From NCBI RefSeq assembly GCF_018320785.1, contig NC_054875.1, positions 30,013,157 through 30,077,156 of the forward strand: DNA of 64,000 nt. Reading direction: 5' to 3'. A model generated the notes under the pieces. The model was not told the DNA's origin and did not search any database. It saw only the letters and a list, made by a program, of their open reading frames with translations. Origin of the DNA: Cheilinus undulatus. Taxonomy: Eukaryota; Chordata; Actinopteri; Labriformes; Labridae. The translations under genes and the position numbers were made by a program. Shown piece by piece: positions 40,401-51,605 of this stretch (positions within the stretch are counted from its first letter, which is position 1; every line of letters begins with the position of its first letter).

Positions 40401-43400
40401 CCTGCATGGCTCTCTCCCACTCTCTCATTCCTGTTTCCAATTCTATCCACTGTCATCCTCCAAGTAAAGGCACAAAAAGCCCAACAAAATATCTCGAAAA
40501 AAATTGAGGGGACTGTATTTCTCATGGGTGGGTGTGGCATCAGCTCATTCAACTGACATGCCCACACCATCCCGGAGTACATTTTATTGCCTATTTTTTT
40601 ATGATTTTGAAGCTTAGTTTTATAAACTTAGGGATTTTTCATTTGACTGAAATTTGACCTGGGCGTTCATAATGCAGTGGCCTGTCATACAACAAACTTA
40701 AGTGAAAGCAAAGCGGACCAACTTGTGAACCAAAGGCATGCAATGGCATAAAGCATAATGGTTTCCGGATATAATTTTGTCATTATATACATTCAGATAT
40801 AATGTCAGTACCTCACTCGGCGTCTGTGTAACCATGGCGACACGTTGTAGTTTCTGGGCTCCCTTCTTATTCGGTACCAGTCCACTCGTCTCACATTAGG
40901 AACGACATGCTAGACAGCTTGCTGCCTTACTGGCTGCTCATAATGCCCCAAGGCAAAGGCAAAAATCCCAAGATACCATAAATGTTGTGTTGTTTCATCA
41001 TTTATTTGGTAAAAGGAAGAAAAACGGAGATAGATTTCTGGTTTATTCTTTTTCTTTGTTTTCTTTTTATTCTTCATAGCTCTTTGTTTGCAACAACAGC
41101 GCCACAATCATATAACCGCCTAATGTTATACAGAAGGTGAAGTTTGTTTGACCAAGCGCAATGTAAATGTGAACCAAACTACAGGAAACTTGGAAATTTG
41201 TGCCCCGAACTAAACCGAGTCCCCTGGACTATCAAGGTGTGACAACAACCTAAATCTAAAGGTTAATTTCTAACCATGTATCCCTGCTTTGTAGGGAAGC
41301 AGATGTGGAAGCATGAGTGAGCACAGATATGCAACAAATAGGGTGGTCTCTCAGCTTTGACAGATCATCACTACATTCTATTTGTTCCTGACCTTCCTGA
41401 CCACCTAGTCTCTCTTTAGATGTTAAAAAAGAAAAAAAAAAGAAGGAAAAAGGCATTATAGTAACTATCAAATACAAAGTGAGGCCATTTATAAGTTATC
41501 TCTCAAGGTGTTCATCTTGAACTGCATGATGCGGGTGAAGTTTTATCAGTGACTGCAGCATGCAGATGACAGCATTTACAAGTGAAAACTAAACAAAGGG
41601 CATTTTCAATACTTCTTTTCTATTGAGTTACTACCATTGATGACAAAGTACCTAATTCAAACATTTTGACTCATTGGCCAAACTGGCAAGTAGATGTAAA
41701 AAATCCAGGGGCCAATTATAGAACTTAAGCCTACTAGCAGAAATAATATATTGTGTTTTTCTGTAATGTACACATCTTTTTCTGTGCATTTCATTGAGAT
41801 TAAAAAAAAAAGTATTATGTTCCTGCAGATCACAAATTGGATTTGAGCCTATTGGCCACTCCTACTCTTGCCACCCTTTGGATCTTGCCTTTTTTATTAA
41901 GTGAACATCCCAAACGCCACCCAAACATTTCTCTGTGAATAACAAATCTGCTAGAATTTACTCAATGAAATCCTTGCTGTATTTGCCGCTTGTTGGATGT
42001 TAATAGCTTATATCATTTAGTGTTATCAGCCATAATATGATGGCACAGCACTACAGTACACATTGAAATACTGCAAAAATGAATCTGACTTTTCCTATAA
42101 AAGCTAATTACTATATTTAAATATTCAACAGGTGGTGTTTAAGCCTAAACAGCAAGAGATCATCAAACAGGAGGAGACAACAATATACACCCCTATCGAC
42201 TATCCAGATAATGTAATGCCAGTAAGTTCTAAAAGTGCATGTTTTCAATGATATTATGCTATAATGACACAATAACAAATGGGCAATGATACATCTTTTC
42301 TCCTTCGTCTTGATATGAATAAAGTTTGATTTGTATTTTTTATCTTGCAGTCAAGAAATCCATCCCTGTTGAAAACCAGGGACATCACAACCTATGGCAC
42401 CAAAAATGACCAGGGTTACGAGCACACAAAGTTTACACATGTGGTACAGAAGTTCTCATGTTATGATTGCTTTGTTGTGGATGGTTTTATTCTCCCGATA
42501 ATGAAACCAATGAAAAGATCAAAATTAGCCAAGGATTGGTGTAACTAAGAAGTATAATTGTGTGGCAAAAGTCACCTAACTTGTCACAGATGTCTGAAGA
42601 ATTCACGTTGTTTTTGTGTTATTTCACCGTTCACATGATTTTTAACTTCATGAGTTGTTCTACACACCATTTCTCTGCTAAACCTGAAAAAAGTAAAACT
42701 AAAATGACACAGATCAATATGCTTTATTTTTGGATGGTTCAAAAGTTTGTGTGGCATCCAGAATTATTCACTGAGTTTCTTTATTTTTCAGACCATGGGG
42801 GGGTCATCTTCAATGAGAAGGGGACAGCAGAATAGCTTCTCAGTGCATGGGGTACTTCAAAGTTCATTTTTGTATAAACATACCTTGTTAAGGTTCTTTT
42901 CAATTCATTTCAAAATGCATCAAGTTTAACTTTTAAACACTGGACCTATTTAAGTCAAAACAAGGGCACAACTAACATTGTCTATGCCTAAAATTTTCAA
43001 AGGGTCAAGACCAACGATGGGGGTACTCTGAAGAACAAAACCTCACCACAATTCAAACTGAATTACTGCCCAAAGTACTTCATGGGGTAAGACAGATAAA
43101 TTAATCACCCCCGCAAAGCTTGGTTATCAGGTTTCTATGTTTGCTGTCAGTTCATTTTTCCATATCTCTCTGTTTACCACAGAAGTTGTACACTCTGCAA
43201 TCACCAGGAGAAGAGCTGTTGGATTACGGTCCTCGTGTGTATGCAGAGGAGAATGATCGCGAGCCCAACGATGTGCTTGATGCCATCTCCATTCCTGAAT
43301 TATCCTTTGACCCCAACATGCAACTGGACCCCAGATTTAATCATCTGGCCTCAGTCTGCATGACAAATGCAAACACTTACCACTCACACAAATCTGTGCC

Positions 43401-43431
43401 TGTAGTTCAGAAAGTACTGAGAAAAACTTAG
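25487..43431 (+). CDS. cdh26: Cadherin-26-like protein, copy B
   Basis: Second cadherin-26-type adhesion protein. Exons: 25487-25522, 30894-31013, 31901-32047, 32128-32272, 32402-32574, 32688-32819, 32919-33101, 37651-37952, 38063-38205, 38807-39031, 39168-39392, 39576-39694, 42132-42221, 42351-42443, 42792-42851, 43003-43086, 43183-43431. They join in frame to 841 codons plus stop. The start ATG opens a 12-residue hydrophobic signal exon (MEKVHLSLFIML). A furin-type site RQKR (26-29) precedes the mature N-terminus D-W. Five cadherin repeats have linkers DANDNPP (126), EANNHLP (about 240), DVNDAP (370) and DENDNAP (477). The last repeat has paired cysteines and the membrane span is near 597-619. 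The tail is about 220 residues. Extracellular exon phases match copy A exactly. The C-terminal segment (PNMQLDPRFNHLASV) is the counterpart of copy A's catenin-binding region but has lost most of its acidic and aromatic residues. The pro-region is very short for a cadherin. The donor of exon 42351-42443 is the least certain boundary. Confidence 0.9.
25801..25824 (+). repeat. (ATGT)n microsatellite
   Basis: About five ATGT units in tandem. A similar, interrupted run lies at about 26675-26702. Confidence 0.85.
27195..27290 (-). repeat. Decayed interspersed repeat terminus
   Basis: On the minus strand this reads TAGGGATGTCCTGATCAGAC and continues with a GGCTGATACC text. I recognise this as the end of a repeat family scattered through fish genomes, probably a DNA transposon. 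Only one end is visible. Confidence 0.45.
29050..29225. mobile_element. Short degraded MITE, family with TTGCCTCAGGGCAACAA
   Basis: The left edge TAATCCTCTATTGCATGA is loosely mirrored by the right edge TGTGCAATAAGGGTA. The motif TTGCCTCAGGGCAACAA (itself palindromic) lies inside the right end. It appears to be a small copy of the family also found at 30340-30735. Confidence 0.5.
30142..30310. mobile_element. Short hAT-type MITE
   Basis: The right end GGCCAGAGTTGAGAACCACTG and the left end TAGTGCCTCTCAGTCCTGG are imperfect inverted copies of a hAT terminus. The interior is about 130 bases with no coding capacity. I could not confirm a target duplication. Confidence 0.5.
30340..30735. mobile_element. 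MITE with GTTGCC(C)TCAGGCAAC ends
   Basis: The left end has TGTTGCCCTCAGGCAACAA and the right end GTTGCCTGAGGGCAAAGTAG followed by AGGGTTAAC. They are inverted copies, and each is palindromic in itself. The roughly 395-bp element has no transposase. It ends about 160 bases before coding exon 2 of copy B. Confidence 0.65.
33102..37650. other. Large intron of cadherin gene B with repeats
   Basis: A 4.5 kb intron within the third extracellular repeat. At about 33195-33540 is a mosaic of decayed repeat ends (for example TTAGGGATGTGCGGTTAAAC and GGGGTCGACCAGTTAACGG). At 35176-36005 is an 830-bp element listed separately. The rest is AT-rich, and the open frame at 37187-37501 has no family similarity. 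Confidence 0.6.
35176..36005. mobile_element. 830-bp element with TGTCA...TGACA ends and CATGC target duplication
   Basis: The element starts TGTCACAGGTTCAGG and ends CCTGGATCATGACA. It is flanked on both sides by the identical 5-mer CATGC (35171-35175 and 36006-36010), a clear target duplication. The interior is a purine-rich degenerate tandem array built on units like AACACAGGGAGTAACTAAAC. TG...CA ends with a 5-bp duplication would fit a solo LTR; the longer inverted match at the ends would also fit a non-autonomous DNA transposon. No coding sequence is present. Confidence 0.7.
39695..42131. other. Intron in the cytoplasmic-tail part of cadherin gene B
   Basis: A 2.4 kb intron. The stretches at about 40640-40760 and 41150-41260 (for example GAACCAAACTACAGGAAACTT and the facing AAAGCGGACCAACTTG) look like the two decayed ends of an interspersed DNA element, which I could not delimit. 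Otherwise I see nothing. Confidence 0.45.
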
Positions 43432-46400
43432 TGACTTTGACAGGAATTTTCCAAAACTCTTGGCTTTTGATGATCGACTGTTTGGCTTAACTTTTTTTTT
43501 CTAAGTCAGATGTTGAGGTTTGGGTGGTGTACAGTACAGGGTGTTGTTTTGTGTTCATAAAACTGCTATTGGGTTGCACCAGCTATGAGCAAGTTCAAAC
43601 ATAGCCTCAAAGGAAACTATTTTCTAACTGGAGTCTGAGTTTATGCACTACAAGAGTTTAAGGTAGGCCAAAATAGTTCCAACACAGGGTCAAATTATTG
43701 CTGACTTTGTACACCTAGAGCCTAAGAAGCATAAAAACTAACAAAATATGGTTGTTAGAGTGTATCATTTTGAAAACTGGCACAACTTGGAGGATGAGGA
43801 GCAGCAGCTGTTCAGTGTCACGGGCCCTAACTGATCAAACTTTTGTAGAAACACACATAGATTTGGATGGAAAAATCATCTTACAAAAAAGTCCAGTTGT
43901 TATTTATAAAACGCTTATCTGTCCAACAGTGTATGATTGACTTGATTGAAAGCAGTCGCCATTTAAATATATAGATTCACAGTTCAGCCGGCCTTGCCCC
44001 CAGAGTTTATGACATGCAGGTATGTGATACAGCAAAAACAACTGCACCCTTTATTAGGGTATCAATTTCCAGGTTGGAGACAAAAAAAGGAAAATAAATA
44101 TTTGTTGTTTTTTCAGCCTGAAAAGTGGCATTTAAGTGACTCAGAAACACCATGTGGGGAAGGAAATCACTGCTGAGATTAACAGCGATGTTGGCAAACA
44201 ACTGAACTCCAACTGATTTTTGAATGTTTAATTTATACATCTGTGATACATGACTTTTATATGATATGATCACAATTCTTTACTTTCAGATTAAAATATA
44301 ATCACAATTCTTGACATTTGGGTTTAAAAAAACAGCCTGCTCTTAAAATGGCAATCAAAAGGCATTAATGCTCTTATAAGAAGCAGCATGTTAACAGGAG
44401 TAGGCCATCCTAAAACTGCCCAAGACTGAGAAAAGAACTGCCAGCTTATCTCAGATATTATTATTCATGTAAGCTAATTATAACTGTCAGAGGGCAGACA
44501 GTGATATGTTGGTTTACAGGAGAGATGAACTGCTTTCTTCTGAATGTTCATTTAACTTCAAACGATATTTGAGAAAGCCTGCAGTGTCCGCTAGCCTATA
44601 AAACAAATGAAATGTTGTCATAATTTGTTTTTCTAATCTGAATAGCTCTCTTGCCAAACATATCACTTGTAATTCTTACATTTTAGAGTGCTGAAGGTTG
44701 TGTCTTTGTCTAACAGCCTTCAGCAATGAGTCTGCATAAACTAAGGCTATAAATTCAGTCTCCAGACTCCAGAGTTCATTCATGGTCAGCTCTTCAACAC
44801 ACTGCAGGTTTATACAGTTAAATAGTTTAAAGTAAAACACTCCTCTTCCTGATGAATCTTTGCAGGCACAGCCATCTGAAAATATTTCCTATTTAGGAAG
44901 CTAAACATTTAAATCATTTCCTCTTGAGTTAAATGTTTTTTCCTCAAATAACTGTTTTTTTCTGCTTACGGAACTTTATTAATTACTGAAGGCAGCCTTT
45001 CTTATTTATTTTGAAAGCAAATCAATAAAGAATCATTTGTTAATCATATATAACAAACAACGAGGAAAGCAGCTGAAGCTTGTGCTGCTCAACATCATTT
45101 AAAAAGCAAAATTGCCTACAGGGAGTATCAGAAGTTAGATGTAATGTTCAAAAGCCATATCTAACCTAACAGCGTCAGATTCACGCTGCACAGAAAGGCC
45201 ACACTGACTTGAATGTGTGTACATGAGCTGAGATCTGGCGTGGGATTTGAGTGCATTGTACGCTCATGTCCATATTGATAAATGCAGAAATAACCATACA
45301 TCCAAATTTCTGCCATGTTTGATAAATGAGGGCAAGTGTGTTCTCTATGATGGCTGACAGCCCTAAGAAAGGTACGACGACTTTGTTTTGTACGCATACG
45401 TTCGTTCTCCATGAGTAGAGATGAATTTATCAGTCCAACAACAGAGTACTGTGAAATTATCTCATCTTTTAGTTTAAGATTTCACCACTTGTTACTGCTA
45501 TCACCTCATCACGATACACCGTCATATTTTACTAACTTTTTGGTCCCAGTTTTAGGTTAATGGCTCTTAAAAGAAGGAATTCTATTCAGGGAGATTTAGA
45601 CCGATAGGCAGCACTTTAACAAACACTGCACTATGAAAAAGAGGTTTCACAGAGTGATCACATGACGGTAAAACATTTCTGTGATATTACTTTGGCTGGT
45701 TTTGGAATTATGCTTTACAAGTCAAAAGGAACCCCTCATGTAAAGACATGTTCACCTTACTGCATTAACATTTGTGTCTCTTAAATGTAGATATCTAAAT
45801 CAAAGTGGATATGATAGAGGCAGGGAGACAAGAGCTAATATGACAGGCTATATCGTTCATCAGTGCCAGTCTCCAGAGAACAAGCCAGCCTGGTATTAGC
45901 AGTGTGTCCTTGAACACAAAATAATGACATACTGCACACAATCTGCACAGTAGGATGAATATGCGCTGTACACTGGAGCATATATAGCCACTCGCGCTCC
46001 ATGGCATGGCACTGGCACAGGGCTATGGTCTTCTCTGTCAAACTGGTGACCTATGGGTCACCTTATAATTTCAAATTTTCCCAAATTGTGGATATGTACT
46101 GTGTGATTTTGTACAGCATACACATCAGAGACTCAAATGATAAGGCAAACACGTCTGAACATGAAGGTTTCCTTTTAAGATGAAACTTTCAACCTTTGTG
46201 GTGCAACCAAACGATGACACAACATGAGTCACTAACGAAATAGTTTCATTTGAGAATTAAGAGTGGACTTCACTTCTATTCCTTAGAAAGAATTTACACA
46301 TAGCTGGTGGAACAGGCAACAGGGACTCTATAAATCACAAAGGGTTGAAAATCTCACGTAGAAATAACTTCATATGAATGAACTGAATAAACAAAAAGGG

Positions 46401-46617
46401 ACAAAAGAATGTATTTACAAACTGACTGAAGATATGGCTTCAAATTTCATTAATTTTTGGTTTCATTTGTTTAAAATCATAAAGTACACACTAAGTTCAT
46501 GTTACACAGTCCTCATTCTTTTCCGTCTCTTTGCTTGTCCAAAGATTAATGTGTTAGTATTTGCTAGAATTGAGATTGGAAAACAGTTCAAATGAACTGG
46601 ACATGAAATCTGTATTA

Positions 46618-46648
46618 GAAGTGTTACAGTATCAAACTGTAACACTTC
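46618..46648. repeat. Perfect 13-bp stem hairpin
   Basis: GAAGTGTTACAGT, five bases (ATCAA), then ACTGTAACACTTC: a perfect inverted repeat in otherwise unremarkable spacer. The stem does not extend further. It is too short for a microRNA precursor. Confidence 0.85.
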
Positions 46649-49600
46649 ATTTTCACAATGATTCAGGACATGGTTTAAAGTACAGCGAGTTTTGCCAACC
46701 TACACAAAGATAATTTCATATGTGCGGCAATGCACACTCCAAAAGAATGGAGTAACCTTTGTAAATTCCACCAAAAAGATATAGGAGATTATTTTCTACT
46801 CTTCAAGATAAGGGCTTTTTTTCTATTCAGCACATTGTGGGACAGGCATCCTTCCAAAAAAAGAAAAAAATCAACCGCAGATAGTTATGATGTTGGGTGT
46901 GTAGCTGGGCAGGGCTATGGTATGAGAGAATGGAATCTCATAACACAGCGTTTGTAATTAAAACGGGGGACTGTGGGAACTGTTGACAAAGACATTAAAT
47001 GAATACTGAACTGCATGATTCATAGTCTACTGAATTAGCAAGGTTATTTTCTTTTCTTAAGCTGAAATGGTGGGGATGGTGCCTTTGGCCAAAAGATCAA
47101 ACTACAAGCATTAGCAGACTTCTTTAACATAACAAACTGTGTATTGAGAAAATACACAAAAAAAACAGCAAATGCTGCCATAGACAACAAACTGAACATG
47201 TCTAAGATATCACAACTGTTTCTTTCAGTTAAGATTGATTGCATTTTTCTGCATAGTGACTAGGACATAAATGTTTCTTTTTCATTAGCCATATTCTTAA
47301 GGTTTATTCTTGGGTATTGTGCATTGTGGTAGTCTTTTCTGTGGATACATTAGTAACAAGCTTTTCATTAACAAACTGTGAGTGCAATATAGGTTCTCAG
47401 GCGTTTGACAATGCTTACACTTTCTAGGGGCCAAAATCCCAACAGTGTTTGTGTGTGACTGCCAGAAATCTAAAGGTGTGTCTCTTCTTGGCAAACATTT
47501 CTCTTCCAAGGAAGAGAGGTAATTACTGACGCTACAGATGAGCCAAAATCCATGGTAATGCCAACCCCCATTTACCAGCTCGTCAAGCCAGTTTTGTTTT
47601 GTTTTTTTTGACTGGAGATAAAATAAAAAGGTGTGTGTATTTGCATGTCCTGTGTGTGTGTGTATTTGTAAACTTGTAGCAGACTAAGGCATCATATTTA
47701 CTTTAAATTTTAAAGGATTCTGTTAAACTGCATAATTTAATTTCTTAAAATGTCTGTCTTCTAATATACCAATATCTAGGACACTGATGCAGGGACTAAA
47801 GATCTTTAAAAAAAAGACCAACAATTCTTGGCATTCAGAACAAGTTAGAGCAGCCTCCCTGCTCTGTATGAGCTTTCTCAAACAAGATAATGGTGCAGAT
47901 TTTGCTGAATTCCCCCTTCCAAACAAAGTCAACAAAGTCTCAATTATCATACTGCTCTAAAGAATATCTTGATGGATTAGCCTGAGGTGTGATGTTTGCT
48001 AACTTGTGATCTTTTCCTCTCCAACAATCCGACGATCAGAGCTGCTCAGACTTGAGGTTTTGAATATTAAACATGTTCAGTATTTACAATCAGAAATCCT
48101 GTTGTGTGGGCAGAACACCAGGGTCAGCCGAGAAGACATGAGCGGGATTTTTACATGGAATAGAGCAATAGCTAATGAAGAAGTAAGGTGACCGAGGAAG
48201 GAGGCACAACAAATACAGCCATGACATTCATAGTCTATGTGAGACATAAAATTAGATGGACGTTAGAAGTGGAGGACCAAGTTGTTGGTTTGAGGCAACA
48301 ACAGAGGTCTTTACACAATTCATACAGTAAACATACCACAATCAAGTTGACAAGGGAGGGGGCTAGACCAAAATTGGCATAGCTAGGTGAAGCAGGTTTA
48401 GCCGGCCTACTCTAAAGTTGTGTTTGTCCACACATGATTTTGCATTTTGTGAGTCGGGACTCAGGTTGTTGGCAAATGAATGGTGTGCTCTGTTGGTTAT
48501 CTTGTTGCACACGACACCCTATAAAAACTAAATTTTTAAAGCTGTCGTTATTAATCACCATATGCATGATCTCACTTTTAAAAAAGTTTTAATTTAAAAA
48601 ATCTTGAAGTGTGTGCCAGGCTTCCTGTTTTCAAAATTCAGGGCAATATGTATACCCTTACTTGTTGGGTCCTTTTAATATATAAATGACTGAGAAGTCT
48701 ACCCACAGTGAGGTTAATTGTTTACTCATACAAATAAGATAGCTGTCAGAGCTGGATAGCTGTAGGAAACTGGAGAAGTTAAATTTGAGGCAAGACAGAA
48801 AGAAAATGAAGGGTCCCTTGAGAGACATAAAGAAATTAAGAATAAAATCATTTAAACATACAAACCAAGCTCTTTGGAACATTGTCAGATTACAGTATGA
48901 GAAAAGAAGACTATGTTGACGAAGTACTCAAACCTTCGATGTAGGCAACATAGAAGTAGTAATAGGCTTGTCTATGATAAGGCCCCTGAGCGTTTTGCTC
49001 TGTACTCGACAAAACTTAAAAGTAAAGAAAAGCATCAAAACATGTAGATGTTTTAATACCAGTTAAAATTAAGTTATAACTCAAAATGGCCAATTGAATG
49101 CTGTTGGTTTGATTATTAAAATCTTATCATTAAAATACAAAATACATGTTGAAAGATACATGTGTCCATCACTAAAGTGTTCCAGTTGATAAAACTGGAG
49201 CTGATTTTGACAGAGTTGGATAACTGTATTTATTTATGCACAAACTGCTGGGAAGCCTTGGAATTCCTTCAACAGAAATATACTGTCATAAGAGGCTGTC
49301 AAATTTTATGAAGTGTAATTTTGATTGTGGGAATGTAACACGCAGCCAAACTCTTGCTGTTCTCTAAAAGTGATGTCAGCAAGCCGGTTTCTGTAAATTT
49401 TCACAATCTTGGGTATTACGTAGTAACTTTCCCCCACTCAGTGGGAGATTACAAAATAGTAAGCTACTGTTAGTTTTGTTTCAGCTAATAGAAAACAATG
49501 ACAGTCCGGTTTGAACGTGACATACTGTGATACAGAAGAGTGTCGAAGCATAGTGTGTTCTTCATTCAGAAAGTCTGTGATTATGTGTGTGTGATGTGCA

Positions 49601-51474
49601 TTCTGCCTTATATTTTATATTGCCCTGGCTGAGGAAAAAAAAACATTCTCCTGTTTGGTGTTATCCAAACATCATGTAGCAGATGACATGAAAGTTCTAA
49701 TTTCCACATTGATATACTACACTTACATTTCAGGATTCACATAATTAAGTGACTGACAGTAAAAAAAACCCACAAAAAACAGCCATCTAAGACATTAACC
49801 AAAAATAATATAATTTTAAAATATGCCAAAAGGAAAGAGAACTTTAGTCCTTGTAGGTGAAGTTATAAGAGGGCAAAAATCAAATAACTTTTATATACTT
49901 TTATATACATTTTCTAAAGCGCACATGGCAAAGGTATGTCCAGTAATCACAGCACAGCACTGCCCAACACTGAATTAACTGACCTCACATCAGGCCCTCT
50001 GAAATCAAAATTCATACCTGTAATCAGTCTGATTTATCTACTTCCTATTGAATACTGACCCCTTGTGGTTATACAGTGATATTGACAACATGTAATGTCT
50101 GATCTACACACCCAATCCCTTTGTATTGTATGTTCTAAAATTGTAAAGATGCAGTATATATGTCTTAAAAGTGTTTTAAAAGAAAATTCATTCTTATCTA
50201 ATTCAAATAAGAATCATAAACTCAGTATGGAAAGTGGATGTTGACTTTGCTTAGACATTGTATGTGTGATTTAGTGAGCTTAAATGAGATTTCCTTTGTT
50301 ACTAATGGCTGTGAGCAAAGCTTCAGGAAGGAGCACAGAAATAAAACAGACTCCATCCTCAAAGAGTGTGATCCACACATACAGATAGTATGTTTCAATG
50401 CACAGTTAAGTTCAGCTACAGTTAAAGCTCTATTATGCCTTCATCTCCTGGTATCCAAACACTGGGGGAGTTAATTTATTGATTTCCAACTCAGTATGAC
50501 CCCTTTCCACTAGTTACTATTGGGCCTCCTTCAGGTTAACCATGCTAATAAGTAAAAAAAAACAATAAGACTGAATATTTGACAAACGGTCAAAAATAAA
50601 CAGCTTGACATCACTGTATATTTTGCACACACTTCACTTTTGGGACAAATGTGTTGCCTGTTATACCTCTTGTTTAAGCATGGATGATAATTCTGCGTTG
50701 AATCTACCCCATAGGTATGTCATAGTGGTCGACGTTGTGAGAGCTACATACTAGTGCGTTAGTGTGTCGTTGCTCTGCAATATTCTACCTGAAAGCTAGT
50801 AAGCAGAGTGCCAATTCCTGGTCTTGCTGCCAAATTTCTTGCGTGTTTGTGTACAAGACGCCATGGCAACTGAAACCAAGTGTATTATGCTGGAGTTAAA
50901 AAAATATTGAGCAGCACTTGATTCTCCTGCAGTTACTGCAAAGAAGAAAAGAGAGGAAACATCGAAAAAGACGGAAAGTACAGCCGTTGAATCAGCTTAG
51001 ATAGAGGACGGGGGGGATTTCTTGCATTTGCTCAACCACTGAGAGACATGGATGAGAAAATGCACATCTGAGATTTTGGATGCCGACAAGTAGATTTGAC
51101 TAACTGTATCATCGTCACCCAGTGCTACCTTGTAGAGTAATTACAGGGCTTAGGTGCTGGGTCCTTTCAACAGATATTTGCATTTTTGAAGAAGATTCAG
51201 CACAGATATGACACAGAAGCACAAATCACTGTTTACAGGGACGTTTGGGAGCAGACATCAACACCACATCTGCCATGCATTTACGCTGGTCAACTTCCAG
51301 GTCAAAGCTTACAGTAGAAACTGTGGAGCATTTGCAGAACACCCGGGCCACTCCTGGTCTGATTAAGGTGAATACATGCAAGAGTAAATCTATTCCTAAC
51401 TGGATTATTTAGCTGTTCAACACCCGAAAGAACATCAATTACTTTTTCAAGTCATTTGTCTTTAATTGTCATTT

Positions 51475-51480
51475 TTTATT
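51475..51480 (-). other. Polyadenylation signal of the DUF218 gene
   Basis: AATAAA on the minus strand, about 125 bases downstream of the stop codon of the DUF218 gene. Confidence 0.5.
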
Positions 51481-51605
51481 TGCAGCTACCTTACACTGGG
51501 AACAGTTTTATAACATGAACATAACTGCGTGGACCCTGGGGGACATCCCCATACTGCTGATTTAAATGGTACCTGCAGTTTTAACACCAGTGTAGTGTGC
51601 GTTGT

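Larger units (their letters stand above)
43432..51605. other. Spacer between cadherin gene B and the DUF218 gene
   Basis: An 8.2 kb stretch in which I recognise no gene. A possible polyadenylation signal for copy B (AATAAA) is at 44093-44098. There is a short perfect hairpin at 46618-46648 and a short TG run at 47651-47662. Open frames here are short and show no family similarity. The minus-strand AATAAA at 51475-51480 probably belongs to the DUF218 gene. Confidence 0.6.

Noticed and set aside
50860-51400. Stretch near 50.9-51.4 kb that looked like a decayed coding region
   Set aside because: No frame stays open for more than about 20 codons and no family similarity could be seen.
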